NCBI GenBank assembly: GCA_001673575.1
Contig: LZME01000103.1
Location: 1-35,880, forward strand
Source: Mycolicibacter heraklionensis
GTDB taxonomy: Bacteria; Actinomycetota; Actinomycetes; Mycobacteriales; Mycobacteriaceae
Length of the DNA stretch: 35,880 bases
Direction: 5' to 3'
Made by a program: the position numbers and the translations under genes. The notes beneath the pieces are model-generated. The model had not been told where the DNA came from, did no database searches, and was given only the letters and a program-made list of their open reading frames with translations. Of the stretch, positions 25,910 through 34,674 are shown piece after piece; positions within the stretch are counted from its first letter, which is position 1; each line of letters starts with the position of its first letter.

Positions 25910-27270
25910 ACGTCCATGAGCTCGGCGTCGCGGGTCTCCTGCATCGCCAGCAGCGCCATGAAGGAGCACGCGGCCGCAATGGACAGATAGCCGCCCACCC
26001 AGGCCACGCCATAGCTGGTGGACAGCCAGGTGGTGATGAACGGCGCCACCGCCGCCCCCAGAATGCTCGCCGCGTTGTAGGCGACGCCCGAGCCGGTGTA
26101 GCGGACATTGGTCGGGAACAGTTCGGGCAGCACCGCACTCATCGGCCCGAACGCCAAGCCCATCAAGGTCATCCCGATGATCAGGAATGCCAGCGTCACA
26201 CCGACGGAGGCGGTCGGCTTCAGGAACACGCCGAAGGTGGTCCCGTACACCATGATTGCGGCGGTGAAGAACAGCAGCAGCGGGCGTCGGCCGAAGTGGT
26301 CGGCCAGTCTGCCGACGATCGGTAGCACCGCGACGAAGAACAGCACGGCGATCAGCTGCAGTCCGAGGAACTCGGCGTAGCCATAACCCAGCCCGACGCC
26401 CTCGGGGGGACGCTTCGCCGTGCCGTAGCTCAGGCTCCAGGTCGTCACGGTGTAGAAGAGCGTGTAGGGCACCACCATCACCAGCGTGCCGATGACCAGC
26501 CGGCGCCAGCTGCCCCGCAGCAGCGCTGCGATCGGAGCGTTCACGGGTGCGCCGGTGGCCTTCGCCTGCGCGAACACCGGGGTTTCGGACAGGCGCAGCC
26601 GGACATACAGGCCGACGGCCACCATGACGGCACTCAGCAGGAACGGAATGCGCCAGCCCCAGGTGAGAAACGGCCCGTCCGCGCCGGCGGTGGACTGTCC
26701 CAGCCACATGAACAGGATCAGGAAGATCGTGGTGGCCAGTAGATAGCCCAGGGGCGCACCCAGTTGCGGCCAGATTCCCGCCGTCGCCCGGCGGCCCGGT
26801 TTGGCGGTTTCGGTGGCCAGCAGCGCAGCACCGCTCCATTCGCCGCCGAGCGCCAAGCCCTGGCAGAACCGCAGGGCGGCCAGCAGCACGGGGGCGAGCA
26901 GACCGATGTGGTGGTAGGTGGGCAGCACGCCGATCAGGAACGTGGCGACGCCCATGAGCAGCAAGGAGGCGACCAGGGTGGATTTGCGGCCCAGCCGATC
27001 ACCGAAGTGACCGAACAGGATCGACCCCACGGGTCGGGCCACGAACGCCAAGCCGAACGTCGCCAACGAGGCCAACAGCGCCGCAGTGGGATTGCCCTTC
27101 GGGAAGAACAGGTGCGGGAAGACGGTGACCGCCGCGGCCGCGTAGACGTAGAAGTCGTAGAACTCGATCGTGGTGCCGACCATCGCCGCCACCGCGATCC
27201 GCCGGCGCGGGACCCCGTCGACGAGGTCGGCCCCGCCGACGGCGGCGCCGGCGCGATACGACGTGCTCAT
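25906..27270 (-). CDS. MFS transporter, metabolite:H+ symporter (MHS) type
   Basis: A 454-aa transporter with about 12 membrane segments. FGHFGDRLGRKSTLV between segments 2 and 3 is the major-facilitator motif, and TTIEFYDFYVYAAAA and LALGGEWSGAALL mark the MHS subgroup, which imports organic acids, shikimate or osmolytes with protons. ATG 27270 is one base after the stop of the kinase gene, so it is the last gene of the catabolic operon and probably brings in its substrate. The substrate is unknown; a hydroxy or keto acid is inferred from the operon. The in-frame sequence upstream to 27432 belongs to the kinase gene. Confidence 0.9.
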   Translation of the reverse strand: MSTSYRAGAAVGGADLVDGVPRRRIAVAAMVGTTIEFYDFYVYAAAAVTVFPHLFFPKGNPTAALLASLATFGLAFVARPVGSILFGHFGDRLGRKSTLVASLLLMGVATFLIGVLPTYHHIGLLAPVLLAALRFCQGLALGGEWSGAALLATETAKPGRRATAGIWPQLGAPLGYLLATTIFLILFMWLGQSTAGADGPFLTWGWRIPFLLSAVMVAVGLYVRLRLSETPVFAQAKATGAPVNAPIAALLRGSWRRLVIGTLVMVVPYTLFYTVTTWSLSYGTAKRPPEGVGLGYGYAEFLGLQLIAVLFFVAVLPIVGRLADHFGRRPLLLFFTAAIMVYGTTFGVFLKPTASVGVTLAFLIIGMTLMGLAFGPMSAVLPELFPTNVRYTGSGVAYNAASILGAAVAPFITTWLSTSYGVAWVGGYLSIAAACSFMALLAMQETRDAELMDV

Positions 27271-27271
27271 C

Positions 27272-28300
27272 TCAGATTCCCGCCTCGCCAGCGACCTCAC
27301 GCGCCTTGTCCACCAAGGCGTCGATCCACGCGGTGATCGGAGTGCCGGCGGCGGCCTTGTTCGCCGGGTTGTCGAGCACCCGCCGCACGATGCCCTCGGC
27401 GATGATCGCGACCTTCCACAGCCCGAGCGCATGCCAGTACTGCAGTGTCGCCGCGTCGCGCCCGGTCTCTTCCAGATACACCCGGGCCAGCTCTGCCCGG
27501 TCCGGGAAGCCCTCCAGGGTGCTGATGACGAACTCCCCGGCGATGTGCTCTTCGCCGACCTGCGGCCAATACGCCAGCAGGCTGCCCATGTCGGCCAGCG
27601 GGTCGCCGAGCGTGGACAACTCCCAGTCCAGCACGGCGATCACCTCACCGCTCTCCGGTGAGGTGATCACATTGCGCAGGTGGAAGTCCCCGTGCACCAG
27701 GGTCAGTTCCTGTTGCTGCGGGACCGCGGCGGTCAGCCGCCGGGTCAGGTCATCGAGCGCCGGCAGCTCGCGTGTCTTGGACTTCTCCCACTGTCCGGCC
27801 CAGCGTTTGAGCTGACGTTGGGCGTACGGCTTGTGGCTGGCCAGATCACCCAGGCCGACCGAGGTGATGTCGACGGCGTGAATCTTGGCCAGGGTCTTGG
27901 GCATCGATAGCCCGATCCGCCTACGTCGCTCGGGTGACAGGGACTGCGCCACCGACATCCGGTCCGCCACCACGCCGTCGACGAATTCCATCAGCAGCAG
28001 CGGCGTGCCTTCTGGATCTCGGGTCAGTCCGTACACCTTCGGGGTGGGGACGTCGGTGTCACCCAGGGCCGCAAGGATCCGCGCTTCCCGTGCCACATCA
28101 TGGGCCGAGGCCAGCAATGTTCCCAACGGCGGCCGGCGCAGCACCCAGCAGTGACCGGCGTCGTCGGACACCCGGTAGGTCAGGTTCGACTGTCCGATCC
28201 CGATCCGCTCGAAGCTCAGCGACCCGCGCACCGGCAGGCCCAGCTCGGTGATCCACGCGGTCGCGGCCGCCGGGTCGATGCCCAGTGGCTCCTCAGCCAC
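27272..28300 (-). CDS. APH-fold phosphotransferase, ACAD10/11 or LvaA-type small-molecule kinase
   Basis: A 342-aa protein-kinase-like phosphotransferase. The catalytic loop is HGDFHLRNV (D205, N210) and the metal-binding motif is VLDWELSTLGDP (D225), with SNLTYRV and WVLRRPP in the nucleotide lobe. This group resembles the kinase domain of human ACAD10/11, bacterial LvaA and mycobacterial FadE36 rather than antibiotic kinases. Family members phosphorylate the 4-hydroxyl of hydroxyacyl-CoAs before elimination. GTG 28300 overlaps the upstream SDR stop by eight bases and has GGGGAGG five bases before it. Next to an ACAD and SDRs, a 4-hydroxyacyl-CoA kinase role is likely but inferred. Confidence 0.85.
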   Translation of the reverse strand: MAEEPLGIDPAAATAWITELGLPVRGSLSFERIGIGQSNLTYRVSDDAGHCWVLRRPPLGTLLASAHDVAREARILAALGDTDVPTPKVYGLTRDPEGTPLLLMEFVDGVVADRMSVAQSLSPERRRRIGLSMPKTLAKIHAVDITSVGLGDLASHKPYAQRQLKRWAGQWEKSKTRELPALDDLTRRLTAAVPQQQELTLVHGDFHLRNVITSPESGEVIAVLDWELSTLGDPLADMGSLLAYWPQVGEEHIAGEFVISTLEGFPDRAELARVYLEETGRDAATLQYWHALGLWKVAIIAEGIVRRVLDNPANKAAAGTPITAWIDALVDKAREVAGEAGI

Positions 28301-29078
28301 CGAGACCTCCCCGGAATCCCGTTGCGTCACCGAGGATCTGGCCGCCGTCCATGACCAGGGTCTGCCCGGTGATCCAGCTCGCCGCATCGGACGCCAGGAA
28401 CAACACCGCGTCGGCCACGTCGACCGGCTCGCCGATCCGGCCCAGCGGTATGCCGGTCGACAATCCCTGCTCGTGTTCCTTCCACAGCACCTCGGCCAGC
28501 TTGGTGCGCACCACGCCCGGGCAGATGGCGTTGACTCGGATCCCCGGGGACAGTTCCAGCGCAAGCTGTTTGGTGACGTGGATCAGCGCCGCCTTGGTGG
28601 CGTTGTACAGGCCCATCATCGGCGCGAAACTCATCCCGCCGATGGACGCCGTGTTCACCACTACCCCGCTGTGCCCGTCTCGTTCCCCCAGCCCGGCCTT
28701 TGCCGCGCAGGACGTCCACAGCAGCGGCCCCCACAGGTTGATGTCGAAGATCTTGGCGAACCGGGCGTGGTCCTGGTCGATCAGGGGCCCGAACGCCGGA
28801 TTGGTGCCGGCGTTGTTGACCAGGATGTCGATGCTGCCGAACCGTTCCAGGGTGGCGTCGATGCAGCGCTGTGCGGCGGCGTCGTCGGCGACGTGCGCGG
28901 CCACGCCCAGCGCATTGCCATTGACCTGGGCCGCCGCCGCGTCGGCACTCTCCTGATCGCGTGAGGTCAGGACCACATTGGCGCCCGCTTCGGCCAGCCG
29001 TTGCCCGATCGCCAGCCCGATCCCCCGCGACCCGCCGGTGATGATCGCGGTGCGCCCGGTGAAATCCTGTGTCGTCAT
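28293..29078 (-). CDS. short-chain dehydrogenase/reductase (SDR)
   Basis: A 261-aa classical SDR with TGGSRGIG (NAD(P) binding), NNAGTNP, the catalytic serine in VNTASIGG and YNATK for the Tyr/Lys pair. The C-terminal [12 protein letters not shown] is standard. Corresponds in position to Rv2766c, annotated there as a 3-oxoacyl reductase-like enzyme. ATG 29078 overlaps the acyl-CoA dehydrogenase stop by four bases, and its own stop overlaps the kinase start by eight, so it is tightly coupled inside the operon. It may interconvert hydroxy- and oxoacyl-CoA intermediates; this is inference. Confidence 0.88.
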   Translation of the reverse strand: MTTQDFTGRTAIITGGSRGIGLAIGQRLAEAGANVVLTSRDQESADAAAAQVNGNALGVAAHVADDAAAQRCIDATLERFGSIDILVNNAGTNPAFGPLIDQDHARFAKIFDINLWGPLLWTSCAAKAGLGERDGHSGVVVNTASIGGMSFAPMMGLYNATKAALIHVTKQLALELSPGIRVNAICPGVVRTKLAEVLWKEHEQGLSTGIPLGRIGEPVDVADAVLFLASDAASWITGQTLVMDGGQILGDATGFRGGLGG

Positions 29079-30295
29079 CGGGCGTCCTCGCGGTACTTGC
29101 GCAGTTCCTGGCGGGCGATGGCGCGCTTGTGCACCTCGTCGGGTCCGTCGGCGAGCCGCAGGGTGCGTAGGTGGGCCCAGAAGCCGGCCAGCGGGAAGTC
29201 TTCGGTGACTCCGCCGGCGCCGTGCACCTGGATGGCCCGGTCGACGATCTTGAGTGCGATGTTGGGCGCTGCGACCTTGATCGCCGCGATCTCGACCTGC
29301 GCCGCCTTGTTGCCGACGGTGTCCATCAGGTAGGCGGTCTTGAGCGTCAGCAACCGGATCATCTCGATGTCGATGCGCGCCTCGGCGATCCAGTCGCGGA
29401 TGTTGGCGTTGTCCGAGACCGGGCGACCGAAGGCGACCCGGGACTGGGCGCGCTTGCACAGCAGCTCCAGTGCCCGCTCGGCCATGCCGATGGCCCGCAT
29501 GCAGTGGTGGATGCGGCCGGGGCCGAGCCGGGCCTGGGCGATCGCAAACCCCTCACCCTCGCCCTTCAACACGTCCTTGGCGGGCACTCGTACGTCTTTG
29601 AAGTCGATTTCGGCGTGGCCCTCGCGGTCCTGGTAACCGAAGACCGGCAGCCCCCGCATCACGGTGACGCCCGGGGCGTCGATAGGGACCACCATCATCG
29701 ACTGCTGGCGGTGGGTGGCGGTATTCGGGTCGGTCTTGCCCATCACGATCATCACCTTGCAGTTCTGATGCAAAGCGTTGGAGGCAAACCACTTCCGGCC
29801 GTTGAGTAGATAACCGTCGCCGTCGCGCACCATCGACAACTGGACGTTGGTGGCGTCCGAGCTGGCCACCTGCGGCTCGGTCATCGCGAAGGCCGACCGG
29901 ATGGTGCCCTCCAGCAGCGGCTTGAGGTATTTCTCCTTGTGTTCGTCGCTGCCGAACAGCGTGAACACCTCCATGTTGCCGGTGTCGGGGGCGTTGCAGT
30001 TTGTCGCTTCCGGAGCCAGATGCGGAACGCGGCCCATGATCTCGGCCAGCGGCGCGTATTCGAGGTTGGTCAGGCCCGGGCCCCATTCCGGGTGGGGGTG
30101 GAACAGATTCCACAGGCCGCGTTTACGCGCCTCTGCCTTGAGCTCCTCGATGATCGGGGGCTGAAAGTGCGGGTTACCGGATTCGGCCATCTGCGTCTCA
30201 TAGACCGCCTCGGCCGGATAGACGCACTCGTCCATGAATTCCAGCAGATCGGTCTGGTATTTCTTTGCGCGCTCGGATATTTCAAACAGGGACAT
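29075..30295 (-). CDS. acyl-CoA dehydrogenase, ACAD10/11-like group
   Basis: A 406-aa flavoenzyme with the standard three-domain fold: helical N-terminus, central [17 protein letters not shown]/substrate motif, and a helical C-terminal domain with [17 protein letters not shown]. At the site where many short-chain dehydrogenases have YEGT with catalytic Glu, this one reads LADGPDEVH, so the candidate base is D383, as I remember for ACAD10/11-type enzymes. These can eliminate phosphate from 4-phospho-acyl-CoAs. ATG 30295 has AGGAG six bases upstream and lies 13 bp after the upstream SDR. Its stop overlaps the next SDR. Normal beta-oxidation dehydrogenation remains possible. Confidence 0.88.
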   Translation of the reverse strand: MSLFEISERAKKYQTDLLEFMDECVYPAEAVYETQMAESGNPHFQPPIIEELKAEARKRGLWNLFHPHPEWGPGLTNLEYAPLAEIMGRVPHLAPEATNCNAPDTGNMEVFTLFGSDEHKEKYLKPLLEGTIRSAFAMTEPQVASSDATNVQLSMVRDGDGYLLNGRKWFASNALHQNCKVMIVMGKTDPNTATHRQQSMMVVPIDAPGVTVMRGLPVFGYQDREGHAEIDFKDVRVPAKDVLKGEGEGFAIAQARLGPGRIHHCMRAIGMAERALELLCKRAQSRVAFGRPVSDNANIRDWIAEARIDIEMIRLLTLKTAYLMDTVGNKAAQVEIAAIKVAAPNIALKIVDRAIQVHGAGGVTEDFPLAGFWAHLRTLRLADGPDEVHKRAIARQELRKYREDAR

Positions 30296-30308
30296 ACAGG
30301 CTCCTCAC

Positions 30309-31130
30309 CTAGGAAACTTCAGAGTCGAGCAGGCCGCGCTGGTAGCGGCGCATGCCGCGCAACCAGCGGTCGTAGTCGCCTGCCTTGTGCCGGTACATCT
30401 CCAGCACCGCCGGGTGCGGCAGGATCAGGAAACGTTCGTCGTCGATGGCGGCGAGCACCTCGGCGGCGACGTCGGCGGGTTCCAGCACCTCACCGGCGGT
30501 GGTGACCGCGCGGGTGGCCAGATCGCCCAGCGGGTCACCGGATTGTTCACCGGCATAGAGCAACTTGGTGTTGACGCCCATCGGGCACAGGCAGCTGACC
30601 CGCACACCCTGATCGCCGTAGGTGATGTTGAGCCATTCGGCGAATCCAACCGCCGCGTGTTTGGTCACCGAGTAGGTGGCGGCGCCCAGTTGGGTAAGCA
30701 GTCCGGCGGCGGATGCGGTGGAGACGAAATATCCTTCGCCGCGGCGCACCCAGTCGGGGATCAGCAGCTGTGCGGCGCGGATGTGCGAGCGCAGATTGAC
30801 GTCGATGGCCTGGTCCCAGTCGGCTTCGCTGGGCAAGCCGGGGGCGCCGGTGATCCCGGCGTTGGCGAAGTAGAAGTCGACCGGGCCGTAGCGCTCCTGA
30901 GCCAACGCGATCAGTTCCCGGATGGTCTCGGTGTCCGAAACATCGCCGCCGTGACCGACCGCGGCGCCGGGATGCGCGGCGTTGATCTGATCGGCTACCG
31001 CCGCCGCGGCATCCGCGTCGAGGTCGGCCACCACCACTTTGGCGCCCGCCTCGACCAGCGCCGCGGCCAGTGCTCCGCCGATGCCGCCACCGCCACCGGT
31101 GACGATCGCGACCCGCTCGGCAACCTTCAT
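30309..31130 (-). CDS. short-chain dehydrogenase/reductase (SDR), first gene of the catabolic operon
   Basis: A 273-aa SDR with TGGGGGIGG, ANAGITGAP, the catalytic serine in FVSTASAAG and YSVTK (Tyr/Lys). The C-terminus, DERFLILPHPAVLEMYRHK, is longer than usual and differs from the other SDR of this operon, so the two are not recent copies. ATG 31130 is chosen; the frame continues to a TTG at 31136. The ribosome-binding site is weak. It lies 50 bp after tetR and 13 bp before the dehydrogenase, and probably oxidises or reduces a pathway hydroxyl or carbonyl group. Confidence 0.86.
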   Translation of the reverse strand: MKVAERVAIVTGGGGGIGGALAAALVEAGAKVVVADLDADAAAAVADQINAAHPGAAVGHGGDVSDTETIRELIALAQERYGPVDFYFANAGITGAPGLPSEADWDQAIDVNLRSHIRAAQLLIPDWVRRGEGYFVSTASAAGLLTQLGAATYSVTKHAAVGFAEWLNITYGDQGVRVSCLCPMGVNTKLLYAGEQSGDPLGDLATRAVTTAGEVLEPADVAAEVLAAIDDERFLILPHPAVLEMYRHKAGDYDRWLRGMRRYQRGLLDSEVS

Positions 31131-31161
31131 AAGCAACGTCCCCGTTCTTCAGCGCGCAGTG

Positions 31162-31167
31162 ACATTA
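31162..31167 (-). promoter_or_regulatory. possible -10 box for the SDR-ACAD-kinase operon
   Basis: TAATGT on the minus strand lies in the 50-bp gap between tetR and the first SDR. It would give a leader of about 25 bases. No clear -35 element is seen, so read-through from tetR is the alternative. Confidence 0.3.
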
Positions 31168-31180
31168 GTTGAATCCGATC

Positions 31181-31837
31181 TCATGTTCGATCATTGGCGG
31201 TACGAAACTGCAGGGCGTTCGCCCACAACCGGGTGACCGTGCCGACCAGAGTCTCGAAGTCGGCACCCGAGCCGTGCTCCGCCTCCTCGCCGACGAAGGT
31301 GCCGTAGGCGAGCCTGCTGACCATGCCCGACAGCGCCCGCGACGCCAGCAGCGGATCGACGTCGGCGCCGGCGATGCCCCGCGCCTGCAGATCGGCGATG
31401 CCGGCGGCATTGCGTTGCACGAACGCGTCGGCTCGTCGCGCACGGAAGGCGCGGAATTTCGGATCGATCTGGGCCACCTGTTCGAGCAGCCCCATCAACT
31501 GGGCATTGCGCCGATACGCCTCCAAGTAGGCGCGATTGCTCGCCTCCAGCACCGCATACGGGTCGTCGGAGTCGCTCACCCGCCCCATGCCCGGATGCAT
31601 CATGTCCTGCTGGGCCTGCTCCAGGACCGCGGCGAAGATCTCCTCTTTGTTCGCGAAGTAGGTGTAGAACGACCCGGTCGCACACCCGGCGGCCTTGGTG
31701 ATGTCGGTCAGCTTGGCGTCGAGGTAACCATCGCGCTCGAAGACCTTGCGGGCCGCGGCGATCAGGCCCGCCCGGGTGCGCGCCCCGCGCACCGTCGCCG
31801 GCAACTGGCGGGCCGGGGCGGCCGGGACGGCATCCAT
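31181..31837 (-). CDS. TetR-family transcriptional regulator
   Basis: A 218-aa regulator with an N-terminal helix-turn-helix: KVFERDGYLDAKLTDITKAA, then the recognition helix ATGSFYTYFANKEEIF. The C-terminal part (about 80-218) is helical and would bind the inducer, perhaps an acyl-CoA. It lies directly upstream of the SDR-ACAD-SDR-kinase-transporter operon on the same strand, so it is the probable local repressor. ATG 31837 is preceded by TAGGCT at a 6-base spacing, whose TAG is also the rmuC stop. No convincing operator palindrome was found nearby. Confidence 0.88.
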   Translation of the reverse strand: MDAVPAAPARQLPATVRGARTRAGLIAAARKVFERDGYLDAKLTDITKAAGCATGSFYTYFANKEEIFAAVLEQAQQDMMHPGMGRVSDSDDPYAVLEASNRAYLEAYRRNAQLMGLLEQVAQIDPKFRAFRARRADAFVQRNAAGIADLQARGIAGADVDPLLASRALSGMVSRLAYGTFVGEEAEHGSGADFETLVGTVTRLWANALQFRTANDRT

Positions 31838-31843
31838 CCGGGC

Positions 31844-31849
31844 AGCCTA
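31844..31849 (-). promoter_or_regulatory. predicted -10 box for tetR, overlapping the rmuC stop
   Basis: TAGGCT on the minus strand is followed by six bases and the ATG at 31837. Its first three bases (31847-31849) are the TAG stop of rmuC. It suggests that tetR has its own leaderless transcript. Confidence 0.45.
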
Positions 31850-33094
31850 ACTGAATTCGATGTCAACTTCACTGACTTCTTCGGCACCGGCGCCGAGCTC
31901 GCCGAGCATGGCCTCGGCCTCCGATTCGGGCAGCGATTCCACCCCGCGCAGCTTGCGTTCGATGGCGCGGGTGCGGACTCCGGCGGTGTCGATGGTGTTG
32001 CGGGCGGTGTCGAGTTGTTTGCGGGTCTTCTCCAGCACCGCGGCGAACTTTCCGAACTCGGTCTTGACCGCGCCCAGTACCTGCCAGACCTCGCTGCTGC
32101 GCTGTTCGATCGCCAGCGTGCGAAAACCCATGCGCAGGCTGTTGAGCAGCGCAGCCAGCGTGGTCGGGCCGGCCAGGGTGACGTTGTATTTGGCCTGAAT
32201 CTGCTCGAACAGTCCGGGTTGGCGCAGCACCTCGGCGTACAGGCTCTCGGTGGCCAGGAACAGGATCGCGAAGTCGGTGGTGTGCGGCGGTTCGAGGTAC
32301 TTGTCGTGGATATCGCAGGCCTCGGATTCGATCCGCCGGATCAGCGCCTGGCGCGCGGCGGCCTCCCCCACGCTGTCGGCGTGTTCCTGCGCGTCGAGCA
32401 GTCGCTCGAAGTCCTCACGCGGGAACTTGGCGTCGATCGGCAGTAACACCTCGCGGGCACCGGTGGCGCCGGGCAAGCGGACCGCGAATTCCACCCGGGC
32501 GTTGGAGCCCGGCACCGTGATGACGTTGGTGGCGTACTGCTCGGGCGTCAGCGTCTCGGCCAGCAAGGCGGCCAATTGCGTCTCGCCGAAGATGCCACGG
32601 GTTTTGACGTTGGTCAGCACCCGCTTGAGATCACCCACCCCGGTAGCCAACGTCTGCATCTCCCCCAAACCCCGCTGCACCGCCTCCAGGCGCTCGGAGA
32701 TCTGCGTGAACGATTGCGCCAGGCGGGTTTCCAAGGTGGCCTGCAGCTTCTCATCCACCGTGGCGCGCATCTTCTCCAGTTGCGCGGTGTTCTCGGTCTG
32801 TAGGCTCCGCAGCTGCCGATCCAGCGTGGCACCCAGTTTGTCCTGGGTTCCCTGCAGGGTCGATCCGAAGCGGTGCAGGGTCAGCTGCCACTGGTGAAAC
32901 GCCTGGGCGAGTTCGGCCCGCCCGGCGTGCTGCTCTTCACGCAGGGTTCGCTCCACCCGTTCACTGTCGCCGCGCAGCGCGGCGAGCTGCGCGGGCGAGA
33001 GCGCTCCGCCGGCGGGGCGCACAAGCACCACCACCTGGAGGATCACCGCCAGCAGCGCCAGTGAGGTGAGGAGGATCAGCAGTGCCGTGTCCAT
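31847..33094 (-). CDS. rmuC: RmuC-family DNA recombination protein
   Basis: A 415-aa RmuC. It has one N-terminal membrane segment (about 4-26), a long coiled coil (about 45-150) with LDRQLRSLQTENTAQLEKM, then the nuclease-like domain with GIFGETQLAALL and the PD-(D/E)xK-like core LLPIDAKFPREDFE. The C-terminus has GPTTLAALLNSLRMGFRTLAIEQ. In E. coli RmuC limits recombination at inverted repeats; the exact activity is unknown. ATG 33094 follows TACCTT by six bases, so it is probably leaderless. It lies between the ligase gene and tetR but has no obvious part in the catabolic pathway. Confidence 0.9.
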   Translation of the reverse strand: MDTALLILLTSLALLAVILQVVVLVRPAGGALSPAQLAALRGDSERVERTLREEQHAGRAELAQAFHQWQLTLHRFGSTLQGTQDKLGATLDRQLRSLQTENTAQLEKMRATVDEKLQATLETRLAQSFTQISERLEAVQRGLGEMQTLATGVGDLKRVLTNVKTRGIFGETQLAALLAETLTPEQYATNVITVPGSNARVEFAVRLPGATGAREVLLPIDAKFPREDFERLLDAQEHADSVGEAAARQALIRRIESEACDIHDKYLEPPHTTDFAILFLATESLYAEVLRQPGLFEQIQAKYNVTLAGPTTLAALLNSLRMGFRTLAIEQRSSEVWQVLGAVKTEFGKFAAVLEKTRKQLDTARNTIDTAGVRTRAIERKLRGVESLPESEAEAMLGELGAGAEEVSEVDIEFS

Positions 33095-33100
33095 GTCGGC

Positions 33101-33106
33101 AAGGTA
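33101..33106 (-). promoter_or_regulatory. predicted -10 box for rmuC
   Basis: TACCTT on the minus strand, followed by six bases and ATG 33094; fits TANNNT and a leaderless start. Confidence 0.45.
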
Positions 33107-33131
33107 ACGCGACCCACCGACAACTCCGGAG

Positions 33132-34664
33132 TTACCGCAGCGGCGCGCCCCATTGCACCCGATCGCGCAGCTGCCCCTTGAGCAGTTTGCCGCTGGCGGT
33201 GCGTGGCAGCGCCTCGCTCACCACGGTGATGTACTGCGGCACCTTGAAGTCCGCCAACTGGCCTCGGCAGTACTCCAGTACGGCGGCCACGTCGATCTCG
33301 TGCTGGTCGCCGAGCAGCACCGCGCCGACCTTCTCCCCCATCACCTCGTCGGGCACTGCGAGCACACACGCGTCGGCCACGCCGGGGGCCGACAGCAGGG
33401 CGGCTTCCACCTCGACGCTGGAGACGTTCTCGCCGCCGCGGTTGATGATGTCTTTGAGCCGGTCGATGATGTGCACCCGGCCGGCGTCGTCGACGCGCAC
33501 CACATCGCCGGTGTGCAGCCAGCCGTCGACGATGGTGGCGGCGGTCGCCTCGGGCCGATTCCAGTAGCCCCGCATGACATTCGCGCCGCGCACCACCAGT
33601 TCGCCGGTGCCCGGATCGTCACCGAGTGGAACCACACCGATGTCTCCCGACGGCACGGCGTAGCCGACCGAGTCCGCGTGTGCCACCGCGTCGGAGTCCG
33701 GCAGCACCGTCATGAGCGAGGCGGTCTCGGTCATGCCATAGCCGTTGAACACCGTTGCCGCACCGAACGCCTCGCGCAGTGAGCGCACCAACGCTGGTGC
33801 CGTCGGCGCACCGCCGTAGCCGACCCACCGCACCCCGCTCACGTCGATATTGACGAAGGCCGGATCCCGTAGCAGCAGCGAATAGATCGCCGGCACCGTC
33901 ACCATCGATGAGATACGTTGCGCGGGAAGCGTTGCGATCAACTCAGATAGATTCAGCGACGGCATGATGATCGCCGTGCCGCCGGTGTAGGCGGCGACCA
34001 GCAGTTGGGAGTTGCAGCCGGTCACATGGAACAGCGGGACGGAGATCAGCGTGCGGTAGTCCTCGCCGAAGTCCCGGGTCCGCCCCAGGGTGCGCATCAT
34101 GTTCTCGGCGTTGGTCACAAACGCCTCGTGGGTGGTGGGCACTCCTTTGGGACTGCCGGTGGTGCCGGAGGTGTAGAACAGCGCGGCGGTGTCGCCCGCT
34201 TCGAGTCCGTCCAGCACATAGGGTTGGCCATCGGGCAGTGTGGTACCGGGCGCCAGGTCCACTCGAACGCCGGAGTCGGTCAGCACGAAGTCGACTTCCG
34301 GTGCGGCCGAACGGGTGTTGACGGCAACCGGTATTCCACCGGCCATCAGCGTTCCCCAGAATCCCAGCACCCAGTCCAGTCCCGCCGGGTAGCGCAGCGC
34401 GACCCGGTCACCGCGCGCCAGACCGTCGGCCCGCAGCCCGCCGGCCACCCGCGCGGCCCGCTGCCACAGCTGCCGGTAGGTCAGCCGGTCGCCCCCGAGC
34501 TCCACCACGGCTTCACCGTCGGGCCGCTGCTCCGCCTGCTCGGCCAACACCTCGAGCAGCGTCGCCGGAAGCTGGTCGTAGCGCGGGACACCATCACGAT
34601 CGCGGATCACCCCGGATGCTGGAAAAGGGTTGTGCTGCCGTGCTATTTCGACGACGTGTGCCAT
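33132..34664 (-). CDS. acyl-CoA synthetase (AMP-forming, fatty-acid ligase type)
   Basis: A 510-aa ANL-superfamily ligase that activates a carboxylic acid as acyl-AMP and then acyl-CoA. Motifs in order: the ATP loop FYTSGTTGSPKG, VPLFHVTG, FNGYGMTE, the hinge motif DAGRVHIIDRLKDIINRGGE, and the C-terminal lysine in RTASGKLLKG. ATG 34664 starts ten bases after the stop of the small membrane protein gene on the same strand; no clear ribosome-binding site is seen. It could supply the CoA ester for the kinase/dehydrogenase operon downstream (LvaE-like role), but rmuC and tetR lie between, so this is inference. Chain length cannot be read. Confidence 0.9.
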   Translation of the reverse strand: MAHVVEIARQHNPFPASGVIRDRDGVPRYDQLPATLLEVLAEQAEQRPDGEAVVELGGDRLTYRQLWQRAARVAGGLRADGLARGDRVALRYPAGLDWVLGFWGTLMAGGIPVAVNTRSAAPEVDFVLTDSGVRVDLAPGTTLPDGQPYVLDGLEAGDTAALFYTSGTTGSPKGVPTTHEAFVTNAENMMRTLGRTRDFGEDYRTLISVPLFHVTGCNSQLLVAAYTGGTAIIMPSLNLSELIATLPAQRISSMVTVPAIYSLLLRDPAFVNIDVSGVRWVGYGGAPTAPALVRSLREAFGAATVFNGYGMTETASLMTVLPDSDAVAHADSVGYAVPSGDIGVVPLGDDPGTGELVVRGANVMRGYWNRPEATAATIVDGWLHTGDVVRVDDAGRVHIIDRLKDIINRGGENVSSVEVEAALLSAPGVADACVLAVPDEVMGEKVGAVLLGDQHEIDVAAVLEYCRGQLADFKVPQYITVVSEALPRTASGKLLKGQLRDRVQWGAPLR

Positions 34665-34674
34665 GAGCAGCCCG

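Noticed and set aside
27272..28300. APH-fold protein as an aminoglycoside resistance gene
   Set aside because: The HGDFHLRN motif is shared by the whole fold. The operon with ACAD and SDRs and the ACAD10/11-like features fit a metabolic kinase better.
31162..31210. Operator palindrome for the TetR protein downstream of its gene
   Set aside because: Only short partial matches such as GTTCG and CGAAA were found, at spacing and quality expected by chance.
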